Numbered from the stretch's first letter, positions 35,613 through 44,621 are shown. The stretch: 64,000 nt of DNA from Bradyrhizobium sp. Ghvi (GCF_900115265.1 NZ_FOVU01000001.1:655001-719000); one strand, 5' to 3'. Translations and numbers: made by a program. The notes: generated by a model from the sequence alone, not told the origin.

Positions 35613-36518
35613 TCAGGCTGCAAGCTGCGGGCGCATCGCTTCGATGCCAGCGATCCAACCCGCGACGGAGCGACCGATCGCTTCGGGGTGATCCTCCTGA
35701 AGGAAATGCAGGCCGGGGCCGAGATGCACGTGAGCGCAATGCTTCAGCGAGGCAGCGAACGCCTCGGCGTAGGCGGGCGAGACGATGGCGCCGGGCGCAC
35801 CTGAGAACAGCAGCTTGGGATAGGACGATGCAGCGAGGGCCGCATGCGCCGACTGAAGTGTCGCATAGACATCGGCGGGCTCGCCCGCGATCGGCAGCTC
35901 GCGCGGAAGTGCGAGAACGGGGCGGCGGCTCTCCGGGGTCGGGAACGGCGCGCGGTACGGCGCCATCTCCTCGTCGCTGAGCTTTCGCACGATGCCGCCG
36001 GGCAGCACGCGCTCGATGAAGGCATTGGCCTCGAGGATCATGGCTTCGCCTTCCCCCGGCGTCCTGAACTTGCGGAAGGTCTCGCGCGCAGCATCGGCCC
36101 GGTGAAAGTCCTGCCAGGTCGGCATCGGGCGGATGAACTCCATGAAAGCGAGACCGCGCACGAGGTCCGGCCGGCGCGCGGCGAGATGAAGAGCGAGCGC
36201 CGTGCCCCAATCCTGCGCAACGAGATAGGCGGACGTGATACCGCGCTGTTCGATGAAGGCATCGAGATAGCGGGCGAGATCGAAGAAGCGATAGGCGATG
36301 TCAGGCTTGTCGGATAGACCGAAGCCGATGTTGTCGGGCGCGATGCAATGCGCGACCGGCGCCACCAGGGGCAAAATGTTGCGCCAGATGTGCGACGATG
36401 TCGGATTGCCGTGCAGGAAGAGCGCGACGGGCGCGTCCTCCGCGCCGGTCTCGCGATAGGCCATGCTGCTTCCGAGGACGGACGCTTTGCGAATCTCAAT
36501 CTCGATCTGCTTGGTCAT
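35613..36518 (-). CDS. dbjA: Haloalkane dehalogenase (DbjA/DhaA type)
   Basis: 301 residues, alpha/beta-hydrolase fold. It hydrolyses haloalkanes to alcohol and halide. The catalytic set is complete: nucleophile Asp103 and halide-binding Trp104 (AQDWGTAL), halide-binding Asn38 (HGNPTSS), acid Glu127 (FMEFIRP) and His271 (GLHFLQED). It closely resembles DbjA of B. diazoefficiens as recalled (310 residues). It is nine residues shorter because the DbjA-specific acidic insert after PTWQDF is missing. It overlaps the tetR stop by four bases (ATGA). Confidence 0.95.
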   Translation of the reverse strand: MTKQIEIEIRKASVLGSSMAYRETGAEDAPVALFLHGNPTSSHIWRNILPLVAPVAHCIAPDNIGFGLSDKPDIAYRFFDLARYLDAFIEQRGITSAYLVAQDWGTALALHLAARRPDLVRGLAFMEFIRPMPTWQDFHRADAARETFRKFRTPGEGEAMILEANAFIERVLPGGIVRKLSDEEMAPYRAPFPTPESRRPVLALPRELPIAGEPADVYATLQSAHAALAASSYPKLLFSGAPGAIVSPAYAEAFAASLKHCAHVHLGPGLHFLQEDHPEAIGRSVAGWIAGIEAMRPQLAA

Positions 36519-37105
36519 GTCAGCTCCTTGAACACGGTTTGGAATGCGATGGTCTTGAAACGCTCGAGCGCCCCGGGATTGCGATCGACCTTCATGCGCA
36601 GGATTGCGCCCTGCCAGGACGCGAGCAGGAAGTCGGCAAGCTCCTCAGGCGCGAAATCGGAGGCGATCTCGCCGGAGGTCTGGGCGTCCCCAATGCAGGC
36701 GGCGAACGGCACCCGCCATTCGGCAAAGATCTGCGCCAGACGCGCGCGCAGCAGCTCGCTGCTGCCGGTCGCTTCCAGGCTGAGATCGCCGATCAGGCAA
36801 CCACGACCGTAGCCGTCGGCCTCGAGCCGGCCGGTGATGATGTCGAGATAGCGCTTCAGCCGCGCGCGCGGTGTCAGCGAGGTGTCCTCGAGTGCCTCCG
36901 CGACCAGCCCTCTGGTGACATCGAAATAGCGGTCGAGCACCTCGGAGGCGAACGCCTCCTTGGAGCGGAAATGGTTGGTGAAGGACCCTTGCGGCGCGCC
37001 CGCCGCAGCGGTGACGTCGCGCACGCTAGTGCCGTGATAGCCGGTCCGGAACATGACCTTCAGGCCGGCGTCGAGGATGGCGTCTTTGAGCGATGGCTTT
37101 GGCAT
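36515..37105 (-). CDS. TetR-family repressor of the dehalogenase operon
   Basis: 196 residues from ATG 37105. A longer frame from 37162 would begin upstream of the operator and is rejected. The N-terminal HTH is SVRDVTAAAGAPQGSFTNHF, and the C-terminal TetR_C-like domain contains GCLIGDLSLEA. This profile is common in regulators beside oxidoreductases and hydrolases. The gene is coupled to dbjA by an ATGA overlap. An 18-bp palindrome 10 bases before its start is the obvious autoregulatory operator. Confidence 0.92.
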   Translation of the reverse strand: MPKPSLKDAILDAGLKVMFRTGYHGTSVRDVTAAAGAPQGSFTNHFRSKEAFASEVLDRYFDVTRGLVAEALEDTSLTPRARLKRYLDIITGRLEADGYGRGCLIGDLSLEATGSSELLRARLAQIFAEWRVPFAACIGDAQTSGEIASDFAPEELADFLLASWQGAILRMKVDRNPGALERFKTIAFQTVFKELT

Positions 37106-37114
37106 GGGAGGCAT

Positions 37115-37132
37115 AATACGTACGTACGTATT
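37115..37132. promoter_or_regulatory. 18-bp perfect palindrome, probable TetR operator
   Basis: AATACGTACGTACGTATT is its own reverse complement and lies 10-27 bases before the tetR ATG. TetR-family operators commonly carry TACGTA cores. Binding here would block transcription or translation initiation of tetR-dbjA. Confidence 0.85.
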
Positions 37133-37227
37133 GATGTCAAGCGCGAATTGATTGATCAGCAATCTGTTCGCCGATCAGTTAGTTAGCAAGTCTCTGGGCG
37201 ATAACCTGCCTGACAGCTGCCCCGGGG

Positions 37228-37524
37228 TCAGGCCGCAGGCTGGCTGCGCGAGACCACCCAATAACGCAGCCAAGCGCCGATGGTGCAGCCGACGAGATAA
37301 CAGGCGAACAAGACCAGCCCGAGATCGAGCCAGTAGCCGAAGCGGCCCGGAACGACATGCGCGACGGAGGCTGCAACCAGGCCCGCCACCAGCGCCGCGA
37401 GCCAGCGCGCCGTGACTTTCGAGGTGCCGTTGCCGCGCTGGACCACCGAGATCCAGCCCATGCAGAAGCCCAGCAGAACCGAGCCGATCAGCCAGCCCAT
37501 ATGGAACGAGACGAGATAGGGCAT
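37228..37524 (-). CDS. Small integral membrane protein, unknown function
   Basis: 98 residues from ATG 37524, or 100 from a GTG at 37530 that overlaps the OmpA-gene stop (GTGA). Three hydrophobic segments: FHMGWLIGSVLLGFCMGWI, WLAALVAGLVAASVAHVV and YWLDLGLVLFACYLVGCTIG. I do not recognise a family. Two to four bases from the OmpA-type gene, it is almost certainly co-translated with it and may be its membrane partner. Confidence 0.8.
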   Translation of the reverse strand: MPYLVSFHMGWLIGSVLLGFCMGWISVVQRGNGTSKVTARWLAALVAGLVAASVAHVVPGRFGYWLDLGLVLFACYLVGCTIGAWLRYWVVSRSQPAA

Positions 37525-37526
37525 CG

Positions 37527-38921
37527 TCACCTCACCAGAAATTCGATGCGGCGGTTTTGCGCCTTGCCGTCGTCGGTATCATTGCCGGCGACGGGCTGCG
37601 TGCTGCCGTAACCGACCGCGGTGAAGCGATCCGCGGGCAGGCCGGCCTTGACCAGATAGGCGATCACCGCCTGCGCGCGCTTCTCGGAAAGCGCCTGGTT
37701 GAAGGAGTCCTCGCCATCGGCGTCGGTATGGCCTGCGACCTCGATATTGGTGGTCGGGCAACGCAACGCCGTCTCGATCAGGTGATCGAGAATGCCGGCG
37801 GAGTCAGGATCGATGTCGGCGCGCTTGGGCTCGAAGCGGATCTTGCCCTTGGCCAGCAGTTCGGAGAACAGTTGCTGGCAGACGGTGCCGTCGACCGGCC
37901 CCGCCGCGGGTTTCACCGTGATTTCCGGCTTGTATTGCCAGCTCTTCGGAAAGTCCTTGCCGAGACCGGCGCGGATGTCGTTGGCGGCGCCTTCGTACAG
38001 CGCATCACCCGACAACTTGACCTCGCGATCGGATACCACCAGCGTGCCGGTCGACAGCCGCGATAGCGCGCCGAGCGCCGCAACTACGGCCATGCTGAAG
38101 GAGCTGGGCGCGCCGACGCTGGCCTTGAGATTGTCGACCACCTTCTCGGTGAAGAATTTTCGCGAGGCGCTGGTCGCGATCGCGGCGTGCACGGTGTTGT
38201 CAGGCACGTAGCCGGTCAGCGTCAGCGTAGCGGCAACCGGATCCTTGTAGGCCTGGAAAATATAAGGCGGCGCCTTGATGTCGTTGGCAGCGATCGAAAA
38301 TCCTTCAGGCAGGTTCTTCAGCGCAGCCGCAATGGCCTCGCGGCCGCCGAGATCGCGGGCCATGCCTGACAGATTGACCTTGGTGTCCGATATCGTGATC
38401 TTGCCATCCTTCAGCCTGCCGATCTGGTCGAGCAGCAGCATCGCGGCCGCCTCGAAACGCGGCGGGGCGCCGCGGGCCAGGCCCATCTGATCGGCGACCT
38501 CGGTCCCGTTGACCTCTTTTCGCGCGGCCTCTGTGAGACGCGCCTTCATCGACGGCAACGGGGCGGAGCCGGACAGCGTCACCCGCACGACGTCACGCTC
38601 GGCGTTCCAGACGAAGGGTTTGGCTTCAGGAACGAGGCGGGTCTGGTCGTCGACCAGCCGGACGCCAGGCACCATCTCGACCGTGGTCACGGCGTCGCGG
38701 CGCCCCTCCTCCGAAAAAGCATCCGCGGCGAGGCTGACGTCACGGCCGTCGACTGCGATCCGGGTCTTGTCCAGGACGGTGTCCTTGAGCGCGGCCGAGC
38801 TGCGGGCCGACAGGTCGGCCTCCACAGGCAAGGTGTTATTCCAGGCCGCAAATCCCCACATGACGGCCAGGGGAATCAGCCCCGGCCACCATTTGCTGGC
38901 CCACCTGAAAAGCATCTGCAT
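37527..38921 (-). CDS. OmpA-family protein with BON-like repeats
   Basis: 464 residues from ATG 38921 (a second ATG is two codons later). One N-terminal membrane anchor (LIPLAVMWGFAAWNNTL) is followed by two or more BON-like segments (about 60-330). A C-terminal OmpA domain (about 350-464) has the peptidoglycan-binding pattern NIEVAGHTDADG and NQALSEKRAQAVIAYL ending NRRIEFLVR. It probably anchors the inner membrane to peptidoglycan in the periplasm rather than forming an outer-membrane barrel. Confidence 0.9.
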   Translation of the reverse strand: MQMLFRWASKWWPGLIPLAVMWGFAAWNNTLPVEADLSARSSAALKDTVLDKTRIAVDGRDVSLAADAFSEEGRRDAVTTVEMVPGVRLVDDQTRLVPEAKPFVWNAERDVVRVTLSGSAPLPSMKARLTEAARKEVNGTEVADQMGLARGAPPRFEAAAMLLLDQIGRLKDGKITISDTKVNLSGMARDLGGREAIAAALKNLPEGFSIAANDIKAPPYIFQAYKDPVAATLTLTGYVPDNTVHAAIATSASRKFFTEKVVDNLKASVGAPSSFSMAVVAALGALSRLSTGTLVVSDREVKLSGDALYEGAANDIRAGLGKDFPKSWQYKPEITVKPAAGPVDGTVCQQLFSELLAKGKIRFEPKRADIDPDSAGILDHLIETALRCPTTNIEVAGHTDADGEDSFNQALSEKRAQAVIAYLVKAGLPADRFTAVGYGSTQPVAGNDTDDGKAQNRRIEFLVR

Positions 38922-39087
38922 TCGACGACCCGAACTCTGGAACCGGAGACAAAACAAACCCTTGGCAGGCTGTCAAACCGGAAATGGGGCGGTTTCGGGG
39001 ACTGGGCGTGAACAAGTGGAATAACTTTTTCTTCAAGGGTCATTCCTTAAATTGAGGGCGGAATGCCCAGAGGTCGACCGGCCGGTC

Positions 39088-40146
39088 ATGAAACAACTCC
39101 GTAACAACGTCATTCGCGCCGGGCTGGGTGCACTTTACTTCAGCGGGGCACACCATCTGCTACGTCCGCTGCTGTCGGGCGTCGGCGCGATTTTCATGCT
39201 GCACCATGTGCGGCCGGCCCGAGAGGGCGCGTTTCAGCCGAACCGGCATCTCGAGGTCACCCCCGATTTCCTGCGGGCAACCCTGTGCCATTTGCGCTCA
39301 CGCGACATCGACATCGTCAGCATGGACGAGCTGCACGAGCGGTTGCTTCAGGGCCGGTTCGATCGCCGCTTTGCTGCATTCACCTTCGACGACGGCTACC
39401 GTGACAACGAGAACCATGCATTGCCGGTGCTGCGCGAATTCGACGCGCCGGCGACCATCTATGTCGCCAGCGACTTCGCCGAGGGCACTGGACGGTTGTG
39501 GTGGGTCGCATTGGAAGCCGTTGTCGCCAAGGCCGAGCAGGTCGATATCAAGATCGGCCCTTCCGCGCTTCGGCTCGATGCAACGACGCCGGCCGCAAAG
39601 CAGGCGGCCTTCGACCGCCTGCACGACTGGCTGCGCGCGCTACCGAGCGAGCATGATCTTGCGCGCGAAATCGAGGCGCTCTGCGCCGCGCATGTCGTCG
39701 ACATGGAAGCGCTGTGCCGCAGCCTCTGCTTGTCCTGGGACGAGGTGAAACGGCTCGCAGCCGATCCGCTGATTACGATCGGCGCCCACAGCATCAGCCA
39801 TTGCAACCTCGCCAAGCAAAGCGAGGAGATCGCCGCACAGGAAATGGTCATGAGCCGGGTGCGAATCGAGACCGCGCTGGAGCGCGAGGTGCTTCATCTC
39901 GCCTACCCCTATGGCGATCGCGAGGCCGCCGGGGCGCGCGAATTCGCGCTGGCCGCATCCGCCGGGTTCAAGACCGCGGTGACGACACGGCCCGGCATGC
40001 TGTTCGCCGAGAACGCGGGGCACATGACCGCGCTACCGCGCGTTTCGCTCAACGGAAATTACCAGGACGCACGCATTCTGCCGGTACTGACCTCTGGCGC
40101 CGCAACCGCGATGTGGAACGGCTTTCGCCGGATCGCGGCGGCTTAA
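39088..40146 (+). CDS. Polysaccharide deacetylase (NodB-homology domain)
   Basis: 352 residues from ATG 39088. The NodB motifs are present: AFTFDDGYRDN (Asp101-Asp102) and the metal-binding HSISHCNL (H-x3-H). LAYPYGDREAAG matches motif 3. The 100-residue segment between motifs 1 and 2 is longer than in minimal deacetylases. It would remove acetyl groups from a cell-surface polysaccharide or lipid-linked sugar. No signal peptide is evident, so it may act in the cytoplasm on precursors. It is divergent from the OmpA gene. Confidence 0.9.
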   Translation: MKQLRNNVIRAGLGALYFSGAHHLLRPLLSGVGAIFMLHHVRPAREGAFQPNRHLEVTPDFLRATLCHLRSRDIDIVSMDELHERLLQGRFDRRFAAFTFDDGYRDNENHALPVLREFDAPATIYVASDFAEGTGRLWWVALEAVVAKAEQVDIKIGPSALRLDATTPAAKQAAFDRLHDWLRALPSEHDLAREIEALCAAHVVDMEALCRSLCLSWDEVKRLAADPLITIGAHSISHCNLAKQSEEIAAQEMVMSRVRIETALEREVLHLAYPYGDREAAGAREFALAASAGFKTAVTTRPGMLFAENAGHMTALPRVSLNGNYQDARILPVLTSGAATAMWNGFRRIAAA

Positions 40147-40149
40147 CTG

Positions 40150-40175
40150 TTGTCCCGGCCTTCGCCGGGGCAACA
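40150..40175. repeat. Short hairpin element between deacetylase and SDR genes
   Basis: TTGTCCCGGC-CTTC-GCCGGGGCAA is a near-perfect inverted repeat right after the deacetylase stop codon. The arms resemble the GTCCCGG ends of the longer dispersed repeats. Possibly a half-element or a terminator without a T-run. Confidence 0.6.
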
Positions 40176-40231
40176 CCGAGTTGACTCCCCTCCCCGCCGC
40201 GCTCAAAACGTCGCCAACCAAGGGAGGCATC

Positions 40232-41032
40232 ATGTCCAACGATCTGTTTTCGCTCAAGGGCCGCATCGCACTCGTGACCGGCGGCTCGCGCGGCATCGGC
40301 AAGATGATCGCGGCCGGATTTCTCGGTGCCGGCGCTGCAAAAGTCTACATCACCGCGCGCAAGGCGGCCCCTTGCGAAGCCACCGCGAAAGAGCTCTCGG
40401 CGCAATATGACGGCGAATGCATCGCGCTGCCGATCGACATCTCGACGGTCGATGGCTGCAACAAGCTGGCCTCCGAGATCATCAGGCTGGAGCCGAAGCT
40501 CGATATTCTCGTCAACAATGCCGGCGCGGCCTGGGGCGCGGAGTTCGACGAATTCCCCGAAAGCGGCTGGGACAAGGTGATGGATCTCAACGTCAAATCG
40601 CTGTTCTTCCTGACCAAGGCATTGGCAAAACCGCTGCGCGCGGCGGCCTCGCACGCGCGGCCCGCCAAGGTCATCAACATCGCCTCGGTCGACGGCATCT
40701 TCGTCAATCCGGGCGAGACCTATTCCTATGCCGCGAGCAAGGCCGCGGTGATTCATCTGACGCGACGCCTGGCAACGAAGCTGATCAAGGACAACATCAA
40801 CGTCACCGCGATCGCGCCGGGCGCGTTCAAATCGGACATGAACCGCGCTGCGCGCGACCATTCGGATGAAGTCGCAAAGCGCATTCCAGCGCGGCGCATC
40901 GGCACCGACGAGGACATGGCGGGCGTCGCGATCTATCTCGCCTCGCGCGCCGGAGATTACGTGGTGGGCAACACCATCGCAGTGGATGGCGGCGTGGTGT
41001 ATGCGAATGCGGGGCTGGAGATCGCGGGGTAA
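40232..41032 (+). CDS. Short-chain dehydrogenase/reductase
   Basis: 266 residues from ATG 40232 with AGGGAGG upstream. The classical SDR set is intact: TGGSRGIG (16-23, cofactor), NNAG (95-98), Ser152, Tyr166 and Lys170. It acts on a hydroxyl or carbonyl compound with NAD(P)H. It resembles the gluconate 5-dehydrogenase/rhamnolipid RhlG-like group. Substrate unknown. Single gene convergent with boxB. Confidence 0.92.
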   Translation: MSNDLFSLKGRIALVTGGSRGIGKMIAAGFLGAGAAKVYITARKAAPCEATAKELSAQYDGECIALPIDISTVDGCNKLASEIIRLEPKLDILVNNAGAAWGAEFDEFPESGWDKVMDLNVKSLFFLTKALAKPLRAAASHARPAKVINIASVDGIFVNPGETYSYAASKAAVIHLTRRLATKLIKDNINVTAIAPGAFKSDMNRAARDHSDEVAKRIPARRIGTDEDMAGVAIYLASRAGDYVVGNTIAVDGGVVYANAGLEIAG

Positions 41033-41065
41033 GGGGGTCGGCGCGGCCCACCCGCCCCACGCCGG

Positions 41066-41169
41066 CTGTCATGCCCCGCGTAGGCGGGGCATCCAGTACG
41101 CCGCGGCCCATCCGCTCAATCACTGCGGCCTCTGGAATACTGATCACCCGCTTTCGCGGGTGATGACAG
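41066..41169. repeat. Palindromic repeat between SDR gene and boxB
   Basis: CTGTCATGCCCCGCGTAGGC with GGGGCATCC opens it, and GATCACCCGCTTTCGCGGG with TGATGACAG closes it. Two hairpins in inverted orientation with CTGTCAT ends, lying between convergent genes. It is a different subtype from the CCGGAATGAC-ended elements. Confidence 0.75.
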
Positions 41170-41208
41170 TCTTCGTGTAGCGAGAGCGTTGCGCCTCGCC
41201 GGCGGCCC

Positions 41209-42660
41209 TTACGACTCGATCTTCACGTACTCGAAATCGCCCGGCTTGTTGTCGATACCGACCTTCGGCGGCGAGATCCAGGAGGCGAACTGGCCGATTT
41301 CGGTGACGGGCTGCATCAGCGAAGTGATGAAGTCGCCGTCGTTCGCCGAGGGCAGCCACTCGTCCTTGCGCTTGGCCCAGGTGGCGTCGTCGATCAAAAT
41401 GCCCTCGGGCGTGGCGTGCACGTCCTTGAACTCGCCGATGTGGCGATGGAAGGCGACATTGGGCAAGGTCAGCTTGAAATCGTAGCCGGCGGTCGAGATT
41501 ACCTTATTCCAGCGCAGCATGCCCTTGACGCAATCCTGGCTGTAGTCGTCGCGCAGGCGCATGTTGAGCGCGGTCAGCGCCGGCTCGTCGACCAGCTTGA
41601 TCTCGCCGTTGATGAACTTCAGCACCGGATAGGTGGAATTCTTGAGCTGATGATCGTCGTCGATCTGGGTCTCGTGGTAGCGGCCCTTGATGCCGGCATT
41701 GAAGGCATTCGCCGCGTTGGTCGAGACTTCCGAGCCGAACAGGTCGAGCGACAAGGTGTAGTGCAGGTTCAGCTTCTTCTGGATGGTCGGAAGATCGATG
41801 ACCCCGAGCGCGCGGACCTTGGCGATGTCGGTGGGATCGGTGATGCCGGCCTGCCGCATCGCATCGCAGGTGCGCTGCACGACCCGGGTGATGCCGGTCT
41901 CGCCGACGAACATGTGGTGCGCTTCTTCGGTCAGCATGAAGCGGCAGGTGCGTGACAACGGATCGAAGCCGGACTGCGCGAGGCTATGCAACTGCATCTT
42001 GCCGTCGCGGTCGGTGAAGTAAGTGAACATGAAGAAGGACAGCCAGTCCGGCGTCGCCTCGTTGAAGGCGCCCAGCATGCGCGGCGCATCGGCATCGCCC
42101 GAGCGACGGCGCAACAACTCGTCGGCCTCCTCACGGCCGTCGCGGCCGAAATATTTCTGCAGCAGATAGACCATCGCCCAGAGGTGACGGCCTTCCTCGA
42201 CATTGACCTGGAACAAATTGCGCATGTCGTAGAGCGAGGGCGCTGTCTTGCCGAGATGGCGCTGCTGCTCGACCGAGGCGGGTTCGGTGTCGCCCTGGAT
42301 CACGATCAGGCGGCGCAGCATGGCGCGATGCTCGCCGGGAACTTCCTGCCAGGCCGGTTCGCCATAATGCTCACCGAACGGCACGACGCGATTTTCTTCC
42401 TGCGGCGCCAGCAGAATGCCCCAGCGATATTCGGGCATGCGGACATAGTCGAACTTGGCCCAGCCGCGCGGATCGACGGAGTAAGCGGTGCGCAGGTACA
42501 CCAGCGATTCCTGGAAGCCCTCCGGCCCCATGTCGCTCCACCAGTCCATGTAGCCGGGATGCCAGCCCTCAAGGGCCTTGAGCACCTGGCGGTCTTCGGC
42601 GAGATTCACGTTGTTCGGAATCTTGGTCGAGTAGTCGACGTTCATGATGTTCATGTTCAT
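41209..42660 (-). CDS. boxB: Benzoyl-CoA 2,3-epoxidase oxygenase subunit
   Basis: 483 residues, a class I di-iron oxygenase. It epoxidises benzoyl-CoA with O2 and electrons from BoxA. The iron-ligand helices are visible: NVEEGRHLWAMVYLL and LTEEAHHMFVGETGITRV (both with E-x-x-H), plus acidic ligands at PGEHRAMLRRL and FNEATPDW. ATG 42660 has AAGGAG upstream. It follows boxC with a repeat element in between. The reductase gene boxA does not follow. Confidence 0.97.
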   Translation of the reverse strand: MNMNIMNVDYSTKIPNNVNLAEDRQVLKALEGWHPGYMDWWSDMGPEGFQESLVYLRTAYSVDPRGWAKFDYVRMPEYRWGILLAPQEENRVVPFGEHYGEPAWQEVPGEHRAMLRRLIVIQGDTEPASVEQQRHLGKTAPSLYDMRNLFQVNVEEGRHLWAMVYLLQKYFGRDGREEADELLRRRSGDADAPRMLGAFNEATPDWLSFFMFTYFTDRDGKMQLHSLAQSGFDPLSRTCRFMLTEEAHHMFVGETGITRVVQRTCDAMRQAGITDPTDIAKVRALGVIDLPTIQKKLNLHYTLSLDLFGSEVSTNAANAFNAGIKGRYHETQIDDDHQLKNSTYPVLKFINGEIKLVDEPALTALNMRLRDDYSQDCVKGMLRWNKVISTAGYDFKLTLPNVAFHRHIGEFKDVHATPEGILIDDATWAKRKDEWLPSANDGDFITSLMQPVTEIGQFASWISPPKVGIDNKPGDFEYVKIES

Positions 42661-42684
42661 GGCCGTGCTCCTTGCTCCGTCTCG

Positions 42685-42798
42685 TGTCCCGGACGCAGTG
42701 CGGCGCGAAGTGCTGCACTGCTGAGCCGGGACCTATTGGCTGGTCCGTCTGGGTCCCGGTTCTACGTCGCACCGCTTCGCGCTGCGCCGCGCCCGGGA
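42685..42798. repeat. Palindromic repeat between boxC and boxB
   Basis: Two hairpins: GTCCCGGACGCAGTGC with GCTGAGCCGGGAC, then GGGTCCCGGTTCTACG with CGCGCCCGGGA. This GTCCCGG-ended form is a common Bradyrhizobium element. It lies in the boxC-boxB transcript and fills nearly the whole gap. Confidence 0.75.
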
Positions 42799-42809
42799 GA
42801 AGAAAGTCG

Positions 42810-44498
42810 TCAAACCCGCGTCATGTCGAATTTCGGCTTCTGGCCGCTGCCGTAGCGGCGCAGCGCGCCCTCCTCGCCGACCGCATTGGGGCGCTGGAAG
42901 ATCCAGTTCTGCCAGGCGGTGAGGCGCGCGAAGATTTTTGATTCCATGGTCTCGGGGCCGACGAAGCGCAGGCTCGCTTCCATGCCGGTGAGGCTGTCGG
43001 GCGAGAAGCTGGCGCGCTCCTCCAGGAACACGCGAACCTCGTCGTCCCAGTCGATGTCGTCGAGCGCGAAGGTGACGAGCCCGAGCTCCTCAGCCTCCTC
43101 CGCGTCCAGGCTCGTCCCGATCGTCGCTTCCGCGCGCTCGACATCGGATGGATCGGCCTGGAAGCGCGACTGTAGCCGCGTCAGGCCGTGGCTCATCGGA
43201 TAGGGACCGAAGTTCATGGCCGACAATTCGATCGACGGCGGCGGCTGATTGTCGCCCTGGCGCGTGCCGATCAGCATGTAGGAGCGGTCGGCGGCGAACA
43301 CGAGCTCGGCGAGCGTGCCGGCAAAACACGAGCCGGGCTCGACCAGCGTGACCAGCGTGCGCGAAGTGACATCGATGCGCTTGAGCACGCGCTTCCAATA
43401 ATGCCTGATCTCGTTGACCAGCCAATGCGCCTTGTTGGCTTCGAGGAAGGCGTCGGATGCGAGCACATGGGCGCGGTCGCCATGGCTCTTGAACACCAGC
43501 ATCGCGATCTCGAGCTCATTGATGCGCAGGTGCAGGATGGCGTCGTCGAGCTCACGCGCGACTTGCAACGGCCAGAACGAGGCTCCCAGCGCCATCATGC
43601 CGTCGATGTCGGCGGGCGGTGCAGCCTCAGGCGCCTTGATCGAGATGGTGGCGATGCGTGCGGCGCGATCGATGTCGACGGTGACGAAGCCATAGCGGAT
43701 GCTGTTTTCGTCGATCAGGCGCTTGAGCGGGGTCAGCGCGATGCCCTTGCCGCTGCCGGCGCGTTTCGAGGCCGCCGCGAACTCCTTGGCGCGCTCGGCG
43801 ATCTTGGCTTCGAGCTTGGAGTTCGGCGCGATCTCGTCGACGAGGCGCCACTGCACGGCGCGCTTGCCCTTCACGCCTTCCTCGATGGTGCAGAAGAAAT
43901 CAGCGTGGTCGCGGCGCACCTTGCGCTTGTCGACGACGCGCGTCAGCCCGCCGGTGCCGGGCAGCACGGCGAGCAGCGGCACCTCGGGCAGCGCAACCGC
44001 GGATGAGCCATCATCGGCGAGAATGATGTGGTCGGTCGCGAGCGCCAGCTCATAGCCGCCACCGGCGGCCGAGCCATTCACCACGGTGATGAAGCGCTGG
44101 CCGGAATTCTCCGACGAGTCTTCCATGCCATTGCGGGTCTCGTTGGTGAACTTGCAGAAGTTCACTTTGTGAGCATGCGTGGAGCCCGCGAGCATGCGGA
44201 TGTTGGCGCCGGCGCAGAACACCCGGTTCTTGGCCGAGCGCATCACCACGACCTTCACCTCGGGATACTCGAAGCGCAGCCGCTGGAGCGCGTCGGCAAG
44301 TTCGATGTCGACGCCGAGATCGTAGGAATTGAGCTTGAGGAGATAGCCCTCGAACAGACCGCCATTCTCGTCGACGTCCATGGTCAGCGTCGCGACGCCA
44401 TCTTCGACCGCCAGCTTCCAGTGCTTGTAGCGGGACGGTTCGGTCTGGAAATCGATGAATGTCGCGCCGCCTGCGAGGCGCCGATCTTCCCCGGCCAT
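42810..44498 (-). CDS. boxC: 2,3-epoxybenzoyl-CoA dihydrolase (ring-opening lyase)
   Basis: 562 residues, the normal BoxC length. It has two crotonase-type halves (about 20-280 and 310-550). KVVVMRSAKNRVFCAGANIRM and NGSAAGGGYELALATDHII form the oxyanion region. BoxC hydrolytically opens the epoxide ring to a C6 aldehyde-CoA and formate. A pair of TGCA words phased at 10 bp lies 42-55 bases upstream of the ATG, so the gene probably has its own BoxR-controlled promoter. Confidence 0.97.
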   Translation of the reverse strand: MAGEDRRLAGGATFIDFQTEPSRYKHWKLAVEDGVATLTMDVDENGGLFEGYLLKLNSYDLGVDIELADALQRLRFEYPEVKVVVMRSAKNRVFCAGANIRMLAGSTHAHKVNFCKFTNETRNGMEDSSENSGQRFITVVNGSAAGGGYELALATDHIILADDGSSAVALPEVPLLAVLPGTGGLTRVVDKRKVRRDHADFFCTIEEGVKGKRAVQWRLVDEIAPNSKLEAKIAERAKEFAAASKRAGSGKGIALTPLKRLIDENSIRYGFVTVDIDRAARIATISIKAPEAAPPADIDGMMALGASFWPLQVARELDDAILHLRINELEIAMLVFKSHGDRAHVLASDAFLEANKAHWLVNEIRHYWKRVLKRIDVTSRTLVTLVEPGSCFAGTLAELVFAADRSYMLIGTRQGDNQPPPSIELSAMNFGPYPMSHGLTRLQSRFQADPSDVERAEATIGTSLDAEEAEELGLVTFALDDIDWDDEVRVFLEERASFSPDSLTGMEASLRFVGPETMESKIFARLTAWQNWIFQRPNAVGEEGALRRYGSGQKPKFDMTRV

Positions 44499-44539
44499 GG
44501 GCCACCCTTGAGCTTGATTATGTGGTCTGGAGCGTTAGA

Positions 44540-44553
44540 TGCACAATAATGCA
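44540..44553. promoter_or_regulatory. Putative BoxR operator upstream of boxC
   Basis: TGCA-CAATAA-TGCA (words at 44540 and 44550) matches the TGCA-N6-TGCA pattern reported for BzdR/BoxR operators. A weaker pair, TGCA at 44593 and TTCA at 44603, lies 53 bases further out. By chance a single pair is not rare in 64 kb, so position 42 bases before boxC is the main argument. Confidence 0.65.
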
Positions 44554-44621
44554 TCTTATTGGGTAAGTCTAGCCCCGAATTTGGGTCTGATATGCACTTT
44601 GCTTCATCCGCCCCGTGAGCC

